A stretch of DNA of 52,196 nt, taken from the NCBI GenBank assembly GCA_947564465.1, contig CANOCV010000019.1, positions 1 to 52,196 on the forward strand. The letters are read 5' to 3'. Origin of the DNA: an uncultured Roseburia sp. Its GTDB lineage: Bacteria > Bacillota > Clostridia > Lachnospirales > Lachnospiraceae. Position numbers and translations under genes: made by a program. The notes beneath the pieces were generated by a model, which saw only the letters and a program-made list of their open reading frames with translations, ran no database searches and was not told the origin of the DNA. Positions 32,187-40,035 of the stretch are shown here, one piece after another. Numbering within the stretch: position 1 is the first letter of the stretch; the number at the start of each line of letters is the position of its first letter.

Positions 32187-34654
32187 ACTGCCACCTCTAT
32201 CCCTTTACGCGGTGGCCTTGTATCAAAACCATGATATAAATATGGAAATATTGCTTCCACCTGGATGACCCCAATATGACCATACAAATCCTGCATAAGA
32301 CATTGACCATTTTCTAAACCACTAAGTAATTTCTGATTGTCTTCATCCTTTGGGTCTAAGCCAAAAAATTCCAATGTCTTTTTTATCTCATGAATATCTG
32401 TGGAACGGAAAGCAAATTTCAATCCAATATTATTTTTTATCTTTTCGTCAATCAAATCATCCGCATTCTGCGTGACAAAATACACACCGGCGTTCATTGC
32501 TCTTCCTGCCCTCACCAGCTTATTAAAGAGAGCCTTTCCCTGCGGCACCTGTAAAAAAGCCCATGCCTCATCAAGATTAACAATCTTAAATACGCTTCTG
32601 TCACTGCGTATAAAATCAAGTGAAAATGTACTAACTATAATCAACATTGTTATACTTAGCATTTCCGTTGCCGTATATTCTTCAAACCTGGTCTGCGCGT
32701 CCGGCAATACTAAATCAGCAACCTGCACTATATTAATTTGCTTATCAAGGCTGATTGATTCCTTTACATTTCCATCCGAAAAAAGCAACCGCGCAAAATC
32801 ATAATCTGTAAAAGATTCTATATGCTCCGCAATCGCCTCTGCCGTTGCATCTTTCTCTTTCCGCAGTTCGTCAATAACAAGAAGAAGTCCTCTCTTTTCT
32901 CTTTGTGTCACTGTACGAATTGCCTTACGGAGTACAGGAAATTTATCACCATCCCTGCTGGATATTCCAGTTAAAAAAGTAAGGATATCAATTGCAAGAC
33001 TTTCCGCATCCTTTAAATCTTTCATTATTACATATGGGTCTAACAAACCCTGATTCTTTGTTTCACTTGTGAAATTGACAATATTAATCTCATCGGCAAT
33101 ATGACCCAGCTTCTCTTTCCACTCTCCGCGTTCAGATTTTGGATCAATAATTAATGCCTTTGCCCCAAACAAAGCCGAATAGTAACAGAACAAATTATCA
33201 GCAAACGATTTTCCCGTACCCAGCGTTCCAAGAAATGCAATAGCCAGCGCATTTGTTACAGAGCCTTTTACGCCTTGTGCCGCAAGTGACGGCATAAGAT
33301 AAATATTTTTCCCGGTATTAACATTATAACCAACATAGAACCCTTCTTTTTCCCCTAACATTTGAGTTGCACCAAAACCAAGACCCGCCAGAAAATCACT
33401 TGTAACATACTGAACATAATCATTTTCAAACCGCTTGCTGGAAGGAATAAATTCACCGTGCAAACCAATCATATCACCAAACGGACGGACAAGCTTCACA
33501 TCAAACTCATCGTAAAAGTCTTTTACCGCATCACACCGCCTGCTTAACTCTTCTTTATCTTCCGCCCAAATACGCACCACATAACTCAATTTGTACATAG
33601 ATTCTTTCGTTCTTCCTAAATCAGCCTCTAGCTCATCTACAAACTCCAATGCTTCTACCACCTGATTTCCACTATCATTACTAGATTCCCATGCATGTTC
33701 ATCCAGATCCTTCAATTCTTTCTTTTTGTTTCTTACCGTTGTTAGTGCTTTCTTGTTCACCACAATTTCTACATTCATACTGGTATCTATCGGAAAATCA
33801 AAATATCCCTGCTGATAATAAAATATTTCACTTGATGGAAACTCCAATTCGCCCACAATCTCATTTATTGTAAAGTAGGCTACATATAACTTCTTATCTT
33901 CACGCTCAATTTGCATATACCGTCCACTTTCTGTCAATAAACAGCGCGAAAGGCGCAACACGTCATACTTTTTTACAAGTGTACTTCCTTCATTTTTTTT
34001 TGCTGGAAGACAATAAGAATATTCTTCATAAGGGATGCCAGACTGACCATAAAGATGTTCTATTATATATCCTAAATCCTTTTCCTCTAACCGCCTTACC
34101 TTGAAGTGTCTGGATATTTTATTATTTAGAAGACGTTCCATTTTTTGAAAACGTTCAATTTCAGCATTGCTCATCCGGACGAAATCCCCCATCAAATAAT
34201 GGTTTACTTCATAAAAAAATTCCTGGAATGTCAGCCAGACACTCTTTTTAATATTTTTCAGGTTTAATTCCTGATCATTTAACAATAATTTAAATCCTAT
34301 GAAAAAACGATAATCAACCTGATTATCACCGCCATTCATAGCTACTAACTCTTTTGTCTGCTTATCGACTTCTCCACAAGCTACGTTCTTCAAATTACCC
34401 GCAACTAACTGTTTCGATCTCTCCTGTACCGCTTTAATAGAACTCTCTGTTGCTATTTGTAACGCATGTATCTTTCCTTCTCTATTCTGTGCAACCATTT
34501 GCCGAAACTCTTCATGCAGCTGCATTTTTTGTTCATACGAAAGACACGAATAGTTATACGGAATCAATTCATAATAAGCAAAACATTCCCCTTCATGATT
34601 AAATACTAAATTATTTTCAACATACTTAATCGGAAATACACTTTTCTGATCCAT
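32183..34654 (-). CDS. VirB4-like conjugation ATPase (Tn916 Orf16-like)
   Basis: An 823-aa ATPase that energises the transfer machine. The N-terminal half (about 1-430) is the VirB4/TraE-type domain; the C-terminal half is a RecA-like ATPase with Walker A GTLGTGKS (near 479-486 from the GTG start) and Walker B VNLDEAWAF followed by NAGVYFVTQNADD. No membrane segment is seen, which suits a cytoplasmic or peripheral ATPase. I start it at the ATG 34654, since GAGGA stands at the right distance; an in-frame GTG three codons earlier overlaps that site. It overlaps the TcpE gene by 29 bp and the Orf15-like gene by 4 bp. Confidence 0.93.
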   Translation of the reverse strand: MDQKSVFPIKYVENNLVFNHEGECFAYYELIPYNYSCLSYEQKMQLHEEFRQMVAQNREGKIHALQIATESSIKAVQERSKQLVAGNLKNVACGEVDKQTKELVAMNGGDNQVDYRFFIGFKLLLNDQELNLKNIKKSVWLTFQEFFYEVNHYLMGDFVRMSNAEIERFQKMERLLNNKISRHFKVRRLEEKDLGYIIEHLYGQSGIPYEEYSYCLPAKKNEGSTLVKKYDVLRLSRCLLTESGRYMQIEREDKKLYVAYFTINEIVGELEFPSSEIFYYQQGYFDFPIDTSMNVEIVVNKKALTTVRNKKKELKDLDEHAWESSNDSGNQVVEALEFVDELEADLGRTKESMYKLSYVVRIWAEDKEELSRRCDAVKDFYDEFDVKLVRPFGDMIGLHGEFIPSSKRFENDYVQYVTSDFLAGLGFGATQMLGEKEGFYVGYNVNTGKNIYLMPSLAAQGVKGSVTNALAIAFLGTLGTGKSFADNLFCYYSALFGAKALIIDPKSERGEWKEKLGHIADEINIVNFTSETKNQGLLDPYVIMKDLKDAESLAIDILTFLTGISSRDGDKFPVLRKAIRTVTQREKRGLLLVIDELRKEKDATAEAIAEHIESFTDYDFARLLFSDGNVKESISLDKQINIVQVADLVLPDAQTRFEEYTATEMLSITMLIIVSTFSLDFIRSDRSVFKIVNLDEAWAFLQVPQGKALFNKLVRAGRAMNAGVYFVTQNADDLIDEKIKNNIGLKFAFRSTDIHEIKKTLEFFGLDPKDEDNQKLLSGLENGQCLMQDLYGHIGVIQVEAIFPYLYHGFDTRPPRKGIEVAV

Positions 34655-35030
34655 AGGCTTCACTCCTCACTAATGTTATTGACTCATCTACCAATTTCTT
34701 TTTTAATCTTACGGTTTTTCCAGCGAATGTTTTTTTAGGACGTATCATAAAGGCCACTGCCGACTTCAAAAAATTAAACGGCTTTTTTCCATCAAACGCT
34801 TTTTGTGACATAATCCACGTTACTCCGGCTGGAATCCCTAAATACTTTAAAAGCACACTGTCAACCCATAAAAGAGGAGGCATGTCGCCCAAGATCATCA
34901 CCAATAATATCATAGCAACAAACCATGCCATTTGAGTAAAAGTCACAGGAAACGGCAAATTAAAATCGCTAATGGCATACAATACCTTTTCAACCCTCCA
35001 TATACTCGTATAACTTTTTATTTTCTTCAT
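34626..35030 (-). CDS. TcpE-family conjugal membrane protein (Tn916 Orf17-like)
   Basis: A 134-aa protein with two membrane helices (about 28-48, VTFTQMAWFVAMILLVMILG, and about 52-72) and a basic tail of about 55 residues (FMIRPKKTFAGKTVRLKKKL). This matches TcpE/Orf17 of Tn916 relatives, an essential membrane part of the channel. I chose the ATG at 35030, with GAGGTGG ahead, over a longer reading frame that has no ribosome site. A small stem (CGGCAG...CTGCCG, 35055-35081) lies upstream of the start. Confidence 0.85.
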   Translation of the reverse strand: MKKIKSYTSIWRVEKVLYAISDFNLPFPVTFTQMAWFVAMILLVMILGDMPPLLWVDSVLLKYLGIPAGVTWIMSQKAFDGKKPFNFLKSAVAFMIRPKKTFAGKTVRLKKKLVDESITLVRSEAYGSEKCISD

Positions 35031-35124
35031 CTTCCACCTCTTTTCCAAATATATACGGCAGGCCACATCACACGGACTGCCGCACATCAAAAAATCCATC
35101 AGTTAATCTTTTTCCATGACATTT

Positions 35125-35352
35125 CTACTTCCCAGCACCAAGTATTTTATTTCCAATGTCTAACAAAATACCCTGGAATCCCGCCGTATTAAAGACCATT
35201 ACAACAACAATTATTGCTATAACCAAAAAACCAACCATCTTTGTAAATTCCCGCTTATAAGCAAGCCACAAAGCCATAATTATAATTGCTCCCCATACAA
35301 GCGGCTGTGCCTGTGACGATAACCACGTATAAAAATTTGTTCCAATATTCAT
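35125..35352 (-). CDS. TcpD-like small membrane protein
   Basis: A 75-aa protein with two hydrophobic segments (about 18-31, VWGAIIIMALWLAY, and about 39-57, VGFLVIAIIVVVMVF) separated by a basic turn (KREFTK). It resembles TcpD-type membrane proteins that follow the relaxase gene in Tn916-like and pCW3-like transfer regions. GGGAGG precedes the ATG. It lies directly between the relaxase and the TcpE gene. Its place in the channel is inferred from the neighbours. Confidence 0.78.
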   Translation of the reverse strand: MNIGTNFYTWLSSQAQPLVWGAIIIMALWLAYKREFTKMVGFLVIAIIVVVMVFNTAGFQGILLDIGNKILGAGK

Positions 35353-35367
35353 TCTTTTTTTTCCTCC

Positions 35368-36555
35368 CTATACAATTAAATCCTTTACAGATGCTGTTTG
35401 CTGCTTAATCAACATTTCATGATGCTTACATAATTTCACCCCCTCCACCATAGACGAAAGTACAGAGGTATTATTTCTTTTATCAATTTCTTCGACGACC
35501 TTCCATGTCGGTGCTACCTGTCTTGATAGCCAGTTCAATGTTTTTCTAAACGTATAAGGCTCCGGCTTCGTAGTCAGACGCAGCTTTCTTTCTTTATTCT
35601 CTAAAAAATTTGCCCACTGCTTATTAACCTTCCAAAATTCCTTCCGCTTTCCCTCTTCTTTATCCAGAAAACACACATAACGGTTTATAATTCCAAATGC
35701 CGTGTTTCCAATATCACCCCACTTCATAAAATCTTTAATCGCTATTTCTGCACGCTCATTTTTCAAACGGATCTCAAAACGGTTTTTTACTTCCGCATCT
35801 TCCGGCAGAACTCCATTCCGGACATATTGCTCGTAATCTTTTTCATAAATGCAAAAATACACCTCACTCTTCATAGACCCAAGGTAAAGTGTATTTCCCA
35901 TTTCCTTCTTATTTTCTTCCCGGGAACGAATCAACTCGCCGCATCCACGCTTATCCCAATGCCGGAACACAGATATAATTTCATGTCCTTCACACTTTTT
36001 TATCAACATAGGGATGCTTAAAAAACCAAACTTATCATTTATAGCAATATCAACACGCTTAAACACTCCTCCAAACTCTACCACCTCCTTCAAAAAATCA
36101 TACCATGTTCGATTCTGTGCTGCTAAATATACTTCAAACTGACGGCAACCCTGGCCTTTTAGCTCTAAAAGGGTACCTTTCTCTTCATCCGGCGAAACCA
36201 TAACAACAACATTTCCCAAGACGTATTGGCTTGCATAGCCATAAAACGCATATTCTTGATACAGCATATAGTCTGTATTTAAACGCATTATATTTTTAAT
36301 TACTTCCACCGCATCCGTTGTCGGAAAACGTATACGACAATAATCAAATACTATCTCCACAGGATTATCCGGATCATATCGTTTTAAACATTCCCTTATA
36401 GCTTCAACCAATTCTTTCGAAGGATTTTCTTTTCCATTCTCCACCTTTACCAGGTGCGCCCTGCTTATCCCGATACATGATGCTAACATTTCCTGCGTAA
36501 TATTGTATGAAAGTCTTTGTCTCCTCAAATCCTGCACTTCATTTTGAAATTCCAT
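35368..36555 (-). CDS. mobT: MobT-type relaxase (Tn916 Orf20-like, Rep_trans fold)
   Basis: A 395-aa relaxase of the MobT group, related to rolling-circle replication initiators, which nicks oriT and leads the strand into the recipient. An N-terminal helix-turn-helix of the Xre type (about 10-60, LRRQRLSYNITQEMLASCIG and then RAHLVKVENGK) is followed by the Rep_trans domain (about 65-345): FDYCRIRFPT, FKRVDIAIND with the metal-binding acid pair, GNTLYLGSMKSEVYFCIYEKD, and RFEIRLKNERA. The catalytic tyrosine is probably in one of the last two. GGGAGG precedes the ATG. The nick site lies about 160 bp upstream of the gene. Confidence 0.92.
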   Translation of the reverse strand: MEFQNEVQDLRRQRLSYNITQEMLASCIGISRAHLVKVENGKENPSKELVEAIRECLKRYDPDNPVEIVFDYCRIRFPTTDAVEVIKNIMRLNTDYMLYQEYAFYGYASQYVLGNVVVMVSPDEEKGTLLELKGQGCRQFEVYLAAQNRTWYDFLKEVVEFGGVFKRVDIAINDKFGFLSIPMLIKKCEGHEIISVFRHWDKRGCGELIRSREENKKEMGNTLYLGSMKSEVYFCIYEKDYEQYVRNGVLPEDAEVKNRFEIRLKNERAEIAIKDFMKWGDIGNTAFGIINRYVCFLDKEEGKRKEFWKVNKQWANFLENKERKLRLTTKPEPYTFRKTLNWLSRQVAPTWKVVEEIDKRNNTSVLSSMVEGVKLCKHHEMLIKQQTASVKDLIV

Positions 36556-36576
36556 TATATCTTTCCTCCCATTTTA

Positions 36577-36643
36577 ACCACACATTTTGTACCCCGCATG
36601 ATATCAGTATCATAGTGTGATTGTCGGCGTTACCACACATTTT
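36577..36643. promoter_or_regulatory. Direct repeats and dyad upstream of the relaxase gene
   Basis: ACCACACATTTT occurs at 36577-36588 and again at 36632-36643, and ATGATA-n4-TATCAT (36598-36613) lies between. The pair could be bound by the helix-turn-helix of the relaxase for self-control. No reliable -35/-10 pair was identified here. Confidence 0.45.
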
Positions 36644-36714
36644 TTATTTTTTTAATTTTTCCCACGTTTAAAAGGTTTTTAAAGCCTAGTAATTAGTTTT
36701 TAGATGTATTTGTG

Positions 36715-36811
36715 CCCCCCTGTTAGATACCGGGGGCTAAAGCGTGGCTCCGCCACGCACGCTGGCTAACCTTTTGGCGGCTTTCGCTTCGCACGCCGCC
36801 ACTGGTTAGCC
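36715..36811. other. oriT with MobT-type nic region
   Basis: On the minus strand CCCCCGGTATCTAACAGGGG (36717-36736) holds the inverted repeat and CTAACA/GGGG motif known from Tn916 and ICEBs1 oriT. Next to it lie the hairpin GCGTGGCTCCGCCACGC (36742-36758) and a nested structure: outer arms GGCTAACC/GGTTAGCC (36764-36771, 36804-36811), inner arms GGCGGC/GCCGCC (36776-36781, 36795-36800). The cluster lies between relaxase and coupling-protein genes, exactly as in Tn916. Confidence 0.85.
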
Positions 36812-36852
36812 GCGTATGCTTTTTATCCCAAAAACATTAAATAATTACTAGC

Positions 36853-37011
36853 GTGGATAATATGGATAACATTGCATTCCGCCATTGACAGCCTATGGAC
36901 GAAATGTGGACATTCGCGGAAAGCTTCATTACCTTTCCACGAATGCCCACATTTTCGCCCACAAGCCTGCCAACAACTCCATAAACCGCATGTTACCCAC
37001 ATTACCCACAC
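36853..37011. other. Extended imperfect inverted repeat, possible single-strand origin
   Basis: The inner arms (36900-36923 and 36933-36956) match over about 24 bp with a few mismatches (CGAAATGTGGACATTCG side). The outer arms (36853-36874 and 36989-37011) also match imperfectly (GTGGATAATATGGATAACAT versus the complement of the right side). A transcript or single strand would fold into one long stem of about 160 nt. The position next to oriT is where a single-strand origin of replication would be useful for second-strand synthesis. Open frames on both strands here are weak and I do not call genes. Confidence 0.55.
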
Positions 37012-37076
37012 TACGGCGACAGCGGATCTCCCTACACATCCTTCCTTTCGCAAACCATTTTAAAAGAGCAGTATTC

Positions 37077-37175
37077 CTACTGCCCCTTCATCCGTTCCAA
37101 TTCTTTAATTATCTGCTTTTCCACCCACTTAGGCCGTTTCCTCCTTCCTGGATCCCAACTCTTAGCAACATTCTT
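37077..37175 (-). other. 32-codon in-frame extension behind the coupling-protein stop
   Basis: After the TAG at 37176-37178 the same frame stays open for 32 codons to the next TAG (37077-37079). The encoded peptide is basic and helix-like (KNVAKSWDPGRRKR, then KWVEKQIIKELERM). It may be a former C-terminal tail cut off by a nonsense mutation, a readthrough product, or chance. No own start with good ribosome site was found. Confidence 0.4.
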
Positions 37176-38615
37176 CTAAACGCTTTTAATCAAACTCTTA
37201 TCCTCCTCCATTTCCTTTTTATTCAATTCCGGCTTATCCAAAGAAACAGCTTTTTGACGGCTCTTTAAAACCATACTGACAGCTTTCAAAAAATCATAGC
37301 CCTTCGGGACAAGCGGCGCATAAAACTCACTGACAACTCCTTTCCCTGCATCTGCGTATCCCCTTCCCTTTATCTGTTTCAAGAAAAATTCCTTATCCGC
37401 ATCACTAAACATCATGCCATACCCTGTATCAGATACCCTTCCTAATGCTACACGAAAATTAAATTGGTCACGGATACCGTCACCAAGATACTTCGCATCC
37501 GGACGCTGGCAGGCAAGAATCAAGAAAAAACCGGCTTGGCGGCCAAGCATAATTATCTTTTTCAAATAACTTAATAATTCAGTGCTTTCCTTTGAAGTCA
37601 ACATTTCCATAAATGCTACATACTCATCAAAGATTAAAAAGTGCGCCGGCAATCCCAGCACTGCATAGTTATTTCCCGTCTGATATCCTGGCATCTGTTT
37701 CATTTTATCACTGCATTCTTGCATTTCTTCACAAAATTTTCTGACTTGCAACATCATATCTTCTTTTCGGTAATACACATCCGGCATTACTGAAGACAAA
37801 TCCGCCAAGTCTGCATTCTTAGGGTCAAGAATTACAAGTTTAGAGCTTGACTGTAACAAAGCATAGATTATAGTTAATAAAAAATAAGTCTTACCACCTC
37901 CAGTTCCTCCGGCAATCAACATATGTGGAAGGTTATCATATTCCCACCAAATATTTTTCATTAAGCGGAGACGTCCGGCCTCTGCTTTTACCTCCTCAAT
38001 TCCAATACGGTTTACGATCATGTCATATAATAGATGGTATTCCACATATGTCCCACGGATGCCTTGCCTTAATTCCTTATCCACAAGCTCACAAAATAAA
38101 CCGCTTTCCAGCTTCTTTTCCAAATGTGACAGCTGATCCTGGTATTTTCCCATACTTATTTCCGTTTTTACAATCAGCTCCCCCCGCTTCATGCGATAAT
38201 AGATTCGTGGAAACCAGACGATCCTCTCCTTGTTTGGCATTGATACATCTTTAAAAAAACTGTTCTGAACTCCTTTTTCCGTTTCATACCATCCATTTTC
38301 CAAAATCATACACGCTATCTTTTGTATATGCTGCCGGCGGCGTACGGAATCAGTAAAATAATGGTATCGGACATAAAAATACAAACAACATACAAGCACC
38401 GTCACAATGATGCTGGCCACGAAATACCAACTACAACACCAATTTTTCAACTCCGCACGCTCCGGTAATCTATGGCTCTCATAAAAGCCCAAAAGCCAAC
38501 GGCCATGAAACAAACCAAACACACTGGCAAACAGCAGCAACAACCTAAAAAAAAAGGAACGGTATACTAACGACTTATCGCGTGGCCGGATGCGCCGTCC
38601 ATAATACAATCCCAC
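37176..38615 (-). CDS. FtsK/SpoIIIE-type coupling protein (Tn916 Orf21-like)
   Basis: A 479-aa ATPase that delivers the relaxase-DNA complex to the channel. Two N-terminal membrane helices (about 20-40 and 63-82) are followed by a cytoplasmic ATPase domain with Walker A GGTGGGKT (236-243) and Walker B FLIFDEYVAFM, and the typical FtsK segments KIIMLGRQAGFFLILACQRP and GMMFSDADKEFFL. This is the TcpA/Orf21 type of Tn916 relatives. The start is a GTG with GGAGGTG upstream. The stop is a TAG that is followed by 32 open codons in the same frame. It lies between the YdcP genes and oriT. Confidence 0.93.
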   Translation of the reverse strand: MGLYYGRRIRPRDKSLVYRSFFFRLLLLFASVFGLFHGRWLLGFYESHRLPERAELKNWCCSWYFVASIIVTVLVCCLYFYVRYHYFTDSVRRRQHIQKIACMILENGWYETEKGVQNSFFKDVSMPNKERIVWFPRIYYRMKRGELIVKTEISMGKYQDQLSHLEKKLESGLFCELVDKELRQGIRGTYVEYHLLYDMIVNRIGIEEVKAEAGRLRLMKNIWWEYDNLPHMLIAGGTGGGKTYFLLTIIYALLQSSSKLVILDPKNADLADLSSVMPDVYYRKEDMMLQVRKFCEEMQECSDKMKQMPGYQTGNNYAVLGLPAHFLIFDEYVAFMEMLTSKESTELLSYLKKIIMLGRQAGFFLILACQRPDAKYLGDGIRDQFNFRVALGRVSDTGYGMMFSDADKEFFLKQIKGRGYADAGKGVVSEFYAPLVPKGYDFLKAVSMVLKSRQKAVSLDKPELNKKEMEEDKSLIKSV

Positions 38616-38658
38616 TTTCCACCTCCATTCTAATCTCTATATGGTTGCAATCTTAACC

Positions 38659-39063
38659 TTATTTCTGCTGCTCCGCTTTCTTATCCTTTGCATCCGGCTG
38701 CTTTCCCTGCGGCTTCGTCACAGCAAAGTTTCCGTCAGCTCCCATAATCACAATATCATCTGCTTTAATGTACCAGCTAACATCGGCGTCCCGGTAATTG
38801 GTGCTCACGACCGTATCTACAACCGGATTTACAAGGCGTACTACCGTATTTAACTCAAATTCCTTTAACGGCACTTCTCCAGGGATGCTTACCTGGATCA
38901 TCTGTCCTGCTGCCTTTGACTTTAAGTCATAAGTACGCTCTTTCAGCTCACCTGTCCGGTTTCCTTCCGCATCCGTATCAAACTTTTCCCGGCGCAACGC
39001 CGAAAACTTCAACTCACCAAATGTCTTTTCTTCATCAATTACAATTCCTTCTGCCAGTCTCAT
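38659..39063 (-). CDS. YdcP/DUF961-family protein (Tn916 Orf22-like)
   Basis: A 134-aa soluble protein of the YdcP/DUF961 family found at this place in Tn916 and ICEBs1. The family pattern is visible: FGELKFSALRREKFD, ERTYDLKSKAAGQMIQVSIP, ELNTVVRLVNPVVDTV and WYIKADDIVIM. The tail is Lys/Gln-rich and disordered. In ICEBs1 a protein of this type acts with the helicase processivity factor for element replication; whether that holds here is not known. GAGAGGG precedes the ATG. It lies 20 bp after the second family member, and the two are related by duplication. Confidence 0.87.
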   Translation of the reverse strand: MRLAEGIVIDEEKTFGELKFSALRREKFDTDAEGNRTGELKERTYDLKSKAAGQMIQVSIPGEVPLKEFELNTVVRLVNPVVDTVVSTNYRDADVSWYIKADDIVIMGADGNFAVTKPQGKQPDAKDKKAEQQK

Positions 39064-39083
39064 ATATATTCCCTCTCCTTCTC

Positions 39084-39449
39084 CTATTTTTCTGTATTCC
39101 GGCCTGCTGCCTGCTTGCTTTGTTCCGCTGCTTCTGTCGCTGATATAATATCATCCGCATATAACAAATAGTTGGTGGAACCGCGCCCCTGTATATTTCT
39201 TCCCTCGGCCTTAATAACCGGGTTCACCAGTACGACCTCTTCCTCATACTCAAATGCTTTTTCAAATGTATTTCCGGTTACAATAACAGACACATCGTCC
39301 GCACGCTGCCTGTCTGAATACAAATTATAGGTTCGTGCAGCAACACGTGAATTTCTTCCGTACCCCTGCGTCAACACCTTGCCCATTCCTGCATAAACAA
39401 TCTTTCCAAAAGTTTCCTCCATCTTTGGCACTACCTTTGTTAATTCCAT
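39084..39449 (-). CDS. YdcP/DUF961-family protein (Tn916 Orf23-like)
   Basis: A 121-aa paralogue of the downstream YdcP-like protein with the same order of segments: MEETFGKIVYAGMGKVL, RTYNLYSDRQRADDVSVIV, EEEVVLVNPVIKAEG and NYLLYADDIISAT. The C-terminal 15 residues are polar (AAEQSKQAAGRNTEK). AGGAGG precedes the ATG. The 170-aa gene ends 20 bp upstream. It is the last recognisable conserved Tn916 gene before the accessory block. Confidence 0.85.
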   Translation of the reverse strand: MELTKVVPKMEETFGKIVYAGMGKVLTQGYGRNSRVAARTYNLYSDRQRADDVSVIVTGNTFEKAFEYEEEVVLVNPVIKAEGRNIQGRGSTNYLLYADDIISATEAAEQSKQAAGRNTEK

Positions 39450-39469
39450 CTTTAATTCCTCCTGTTATT

Positions 39470-39982
39470 TTATTCATCCCATCCAAGCATTTCATCTAAC
39501 TTTTCCCGGCACTCCCTGATCTCTTTTAAAAATCGTTCCGCTGATTCATGCGCTTTCAATTTTACCAACCGTTCATGCTCAATATCCTGTACAAATGTTT
39601 TCATTTTGTTAAAGACACATAGTATTCCAGTCTCATATTGTTCATCATTATTTAAGCGGTAAGCATGGCGCAGAATATATTTATAGTTCTCATCCGAGAC
39701 ATACTTTTCCAAGGATATTAAAGCATTCTCTTTAATCTCATCTGCCTTTACCATATATCCATATGGCATCTCCCAAGGAACCTCTTGCAATGATATTTTC
39801 TTTTTATTTTCCTTTGCAAACTGTTCCACTTCCTCTTTTTTTCGTATGATTTTCCCACGGATGAAATTCAGTTCCTGGCCGTCTGTCCAGCGCGGGGAAC
39901 TGCTTCCATCTTTCTTTACATCCTCCCACTCAATAAAAAGAGCAGCTAACTCTAATAACATAGCGTCTAGCTGCTCTTCCAC
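39470..39982 (-). CDS. Hypothetical protein, accessory gene of the element
   Basis: A 170-aa soluble protein that I do not recognise. It is rich in Glu and Lys and looks mostly helical, with two likely coiled-coil stretches (about 45-65, IIRKKEEVEQFAKENKKK, and about 135-165, LVKLKAHESAERFLKEIREC). There is no membrane segment. The start is a GTG 53 bp after the surface-protein gene; the nearest ribosome-like site (GAAGGTG) is 20 bp away, so a later start (for example the ATG at codon 8) is possible. It links the secreted-protein block with the conserved transfer genes. Confidence 0.6.
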   Translation of the reverse strand: MEEQLDAMLLELAALFIEWEDVKKDGSSSPRWTDGQELNFIRGKIIRKKEEVEQFAKENKKKISLQEVPWEMPYGYMVKADEIKENALISLEKYVSDENYKYILRHAYRLNNDEQYETGILCVFNKMKTFVQDIEHERLVKLKAHESAERFLKEIRECREKLDEMLGWDE

Positions 39983-40035
39983 AATATCATTATTTATTTT
40001 ATCACCTTCTTTACCAGTACAATGGATACATTCTG

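Noticed and set aside
36823..37268. Small open frames on both strands beside oriT
   Set aside because: They lie within the long inverted repeat, encode Cys/His/Trp-rich improbable peptides and have no good ribosome sites.
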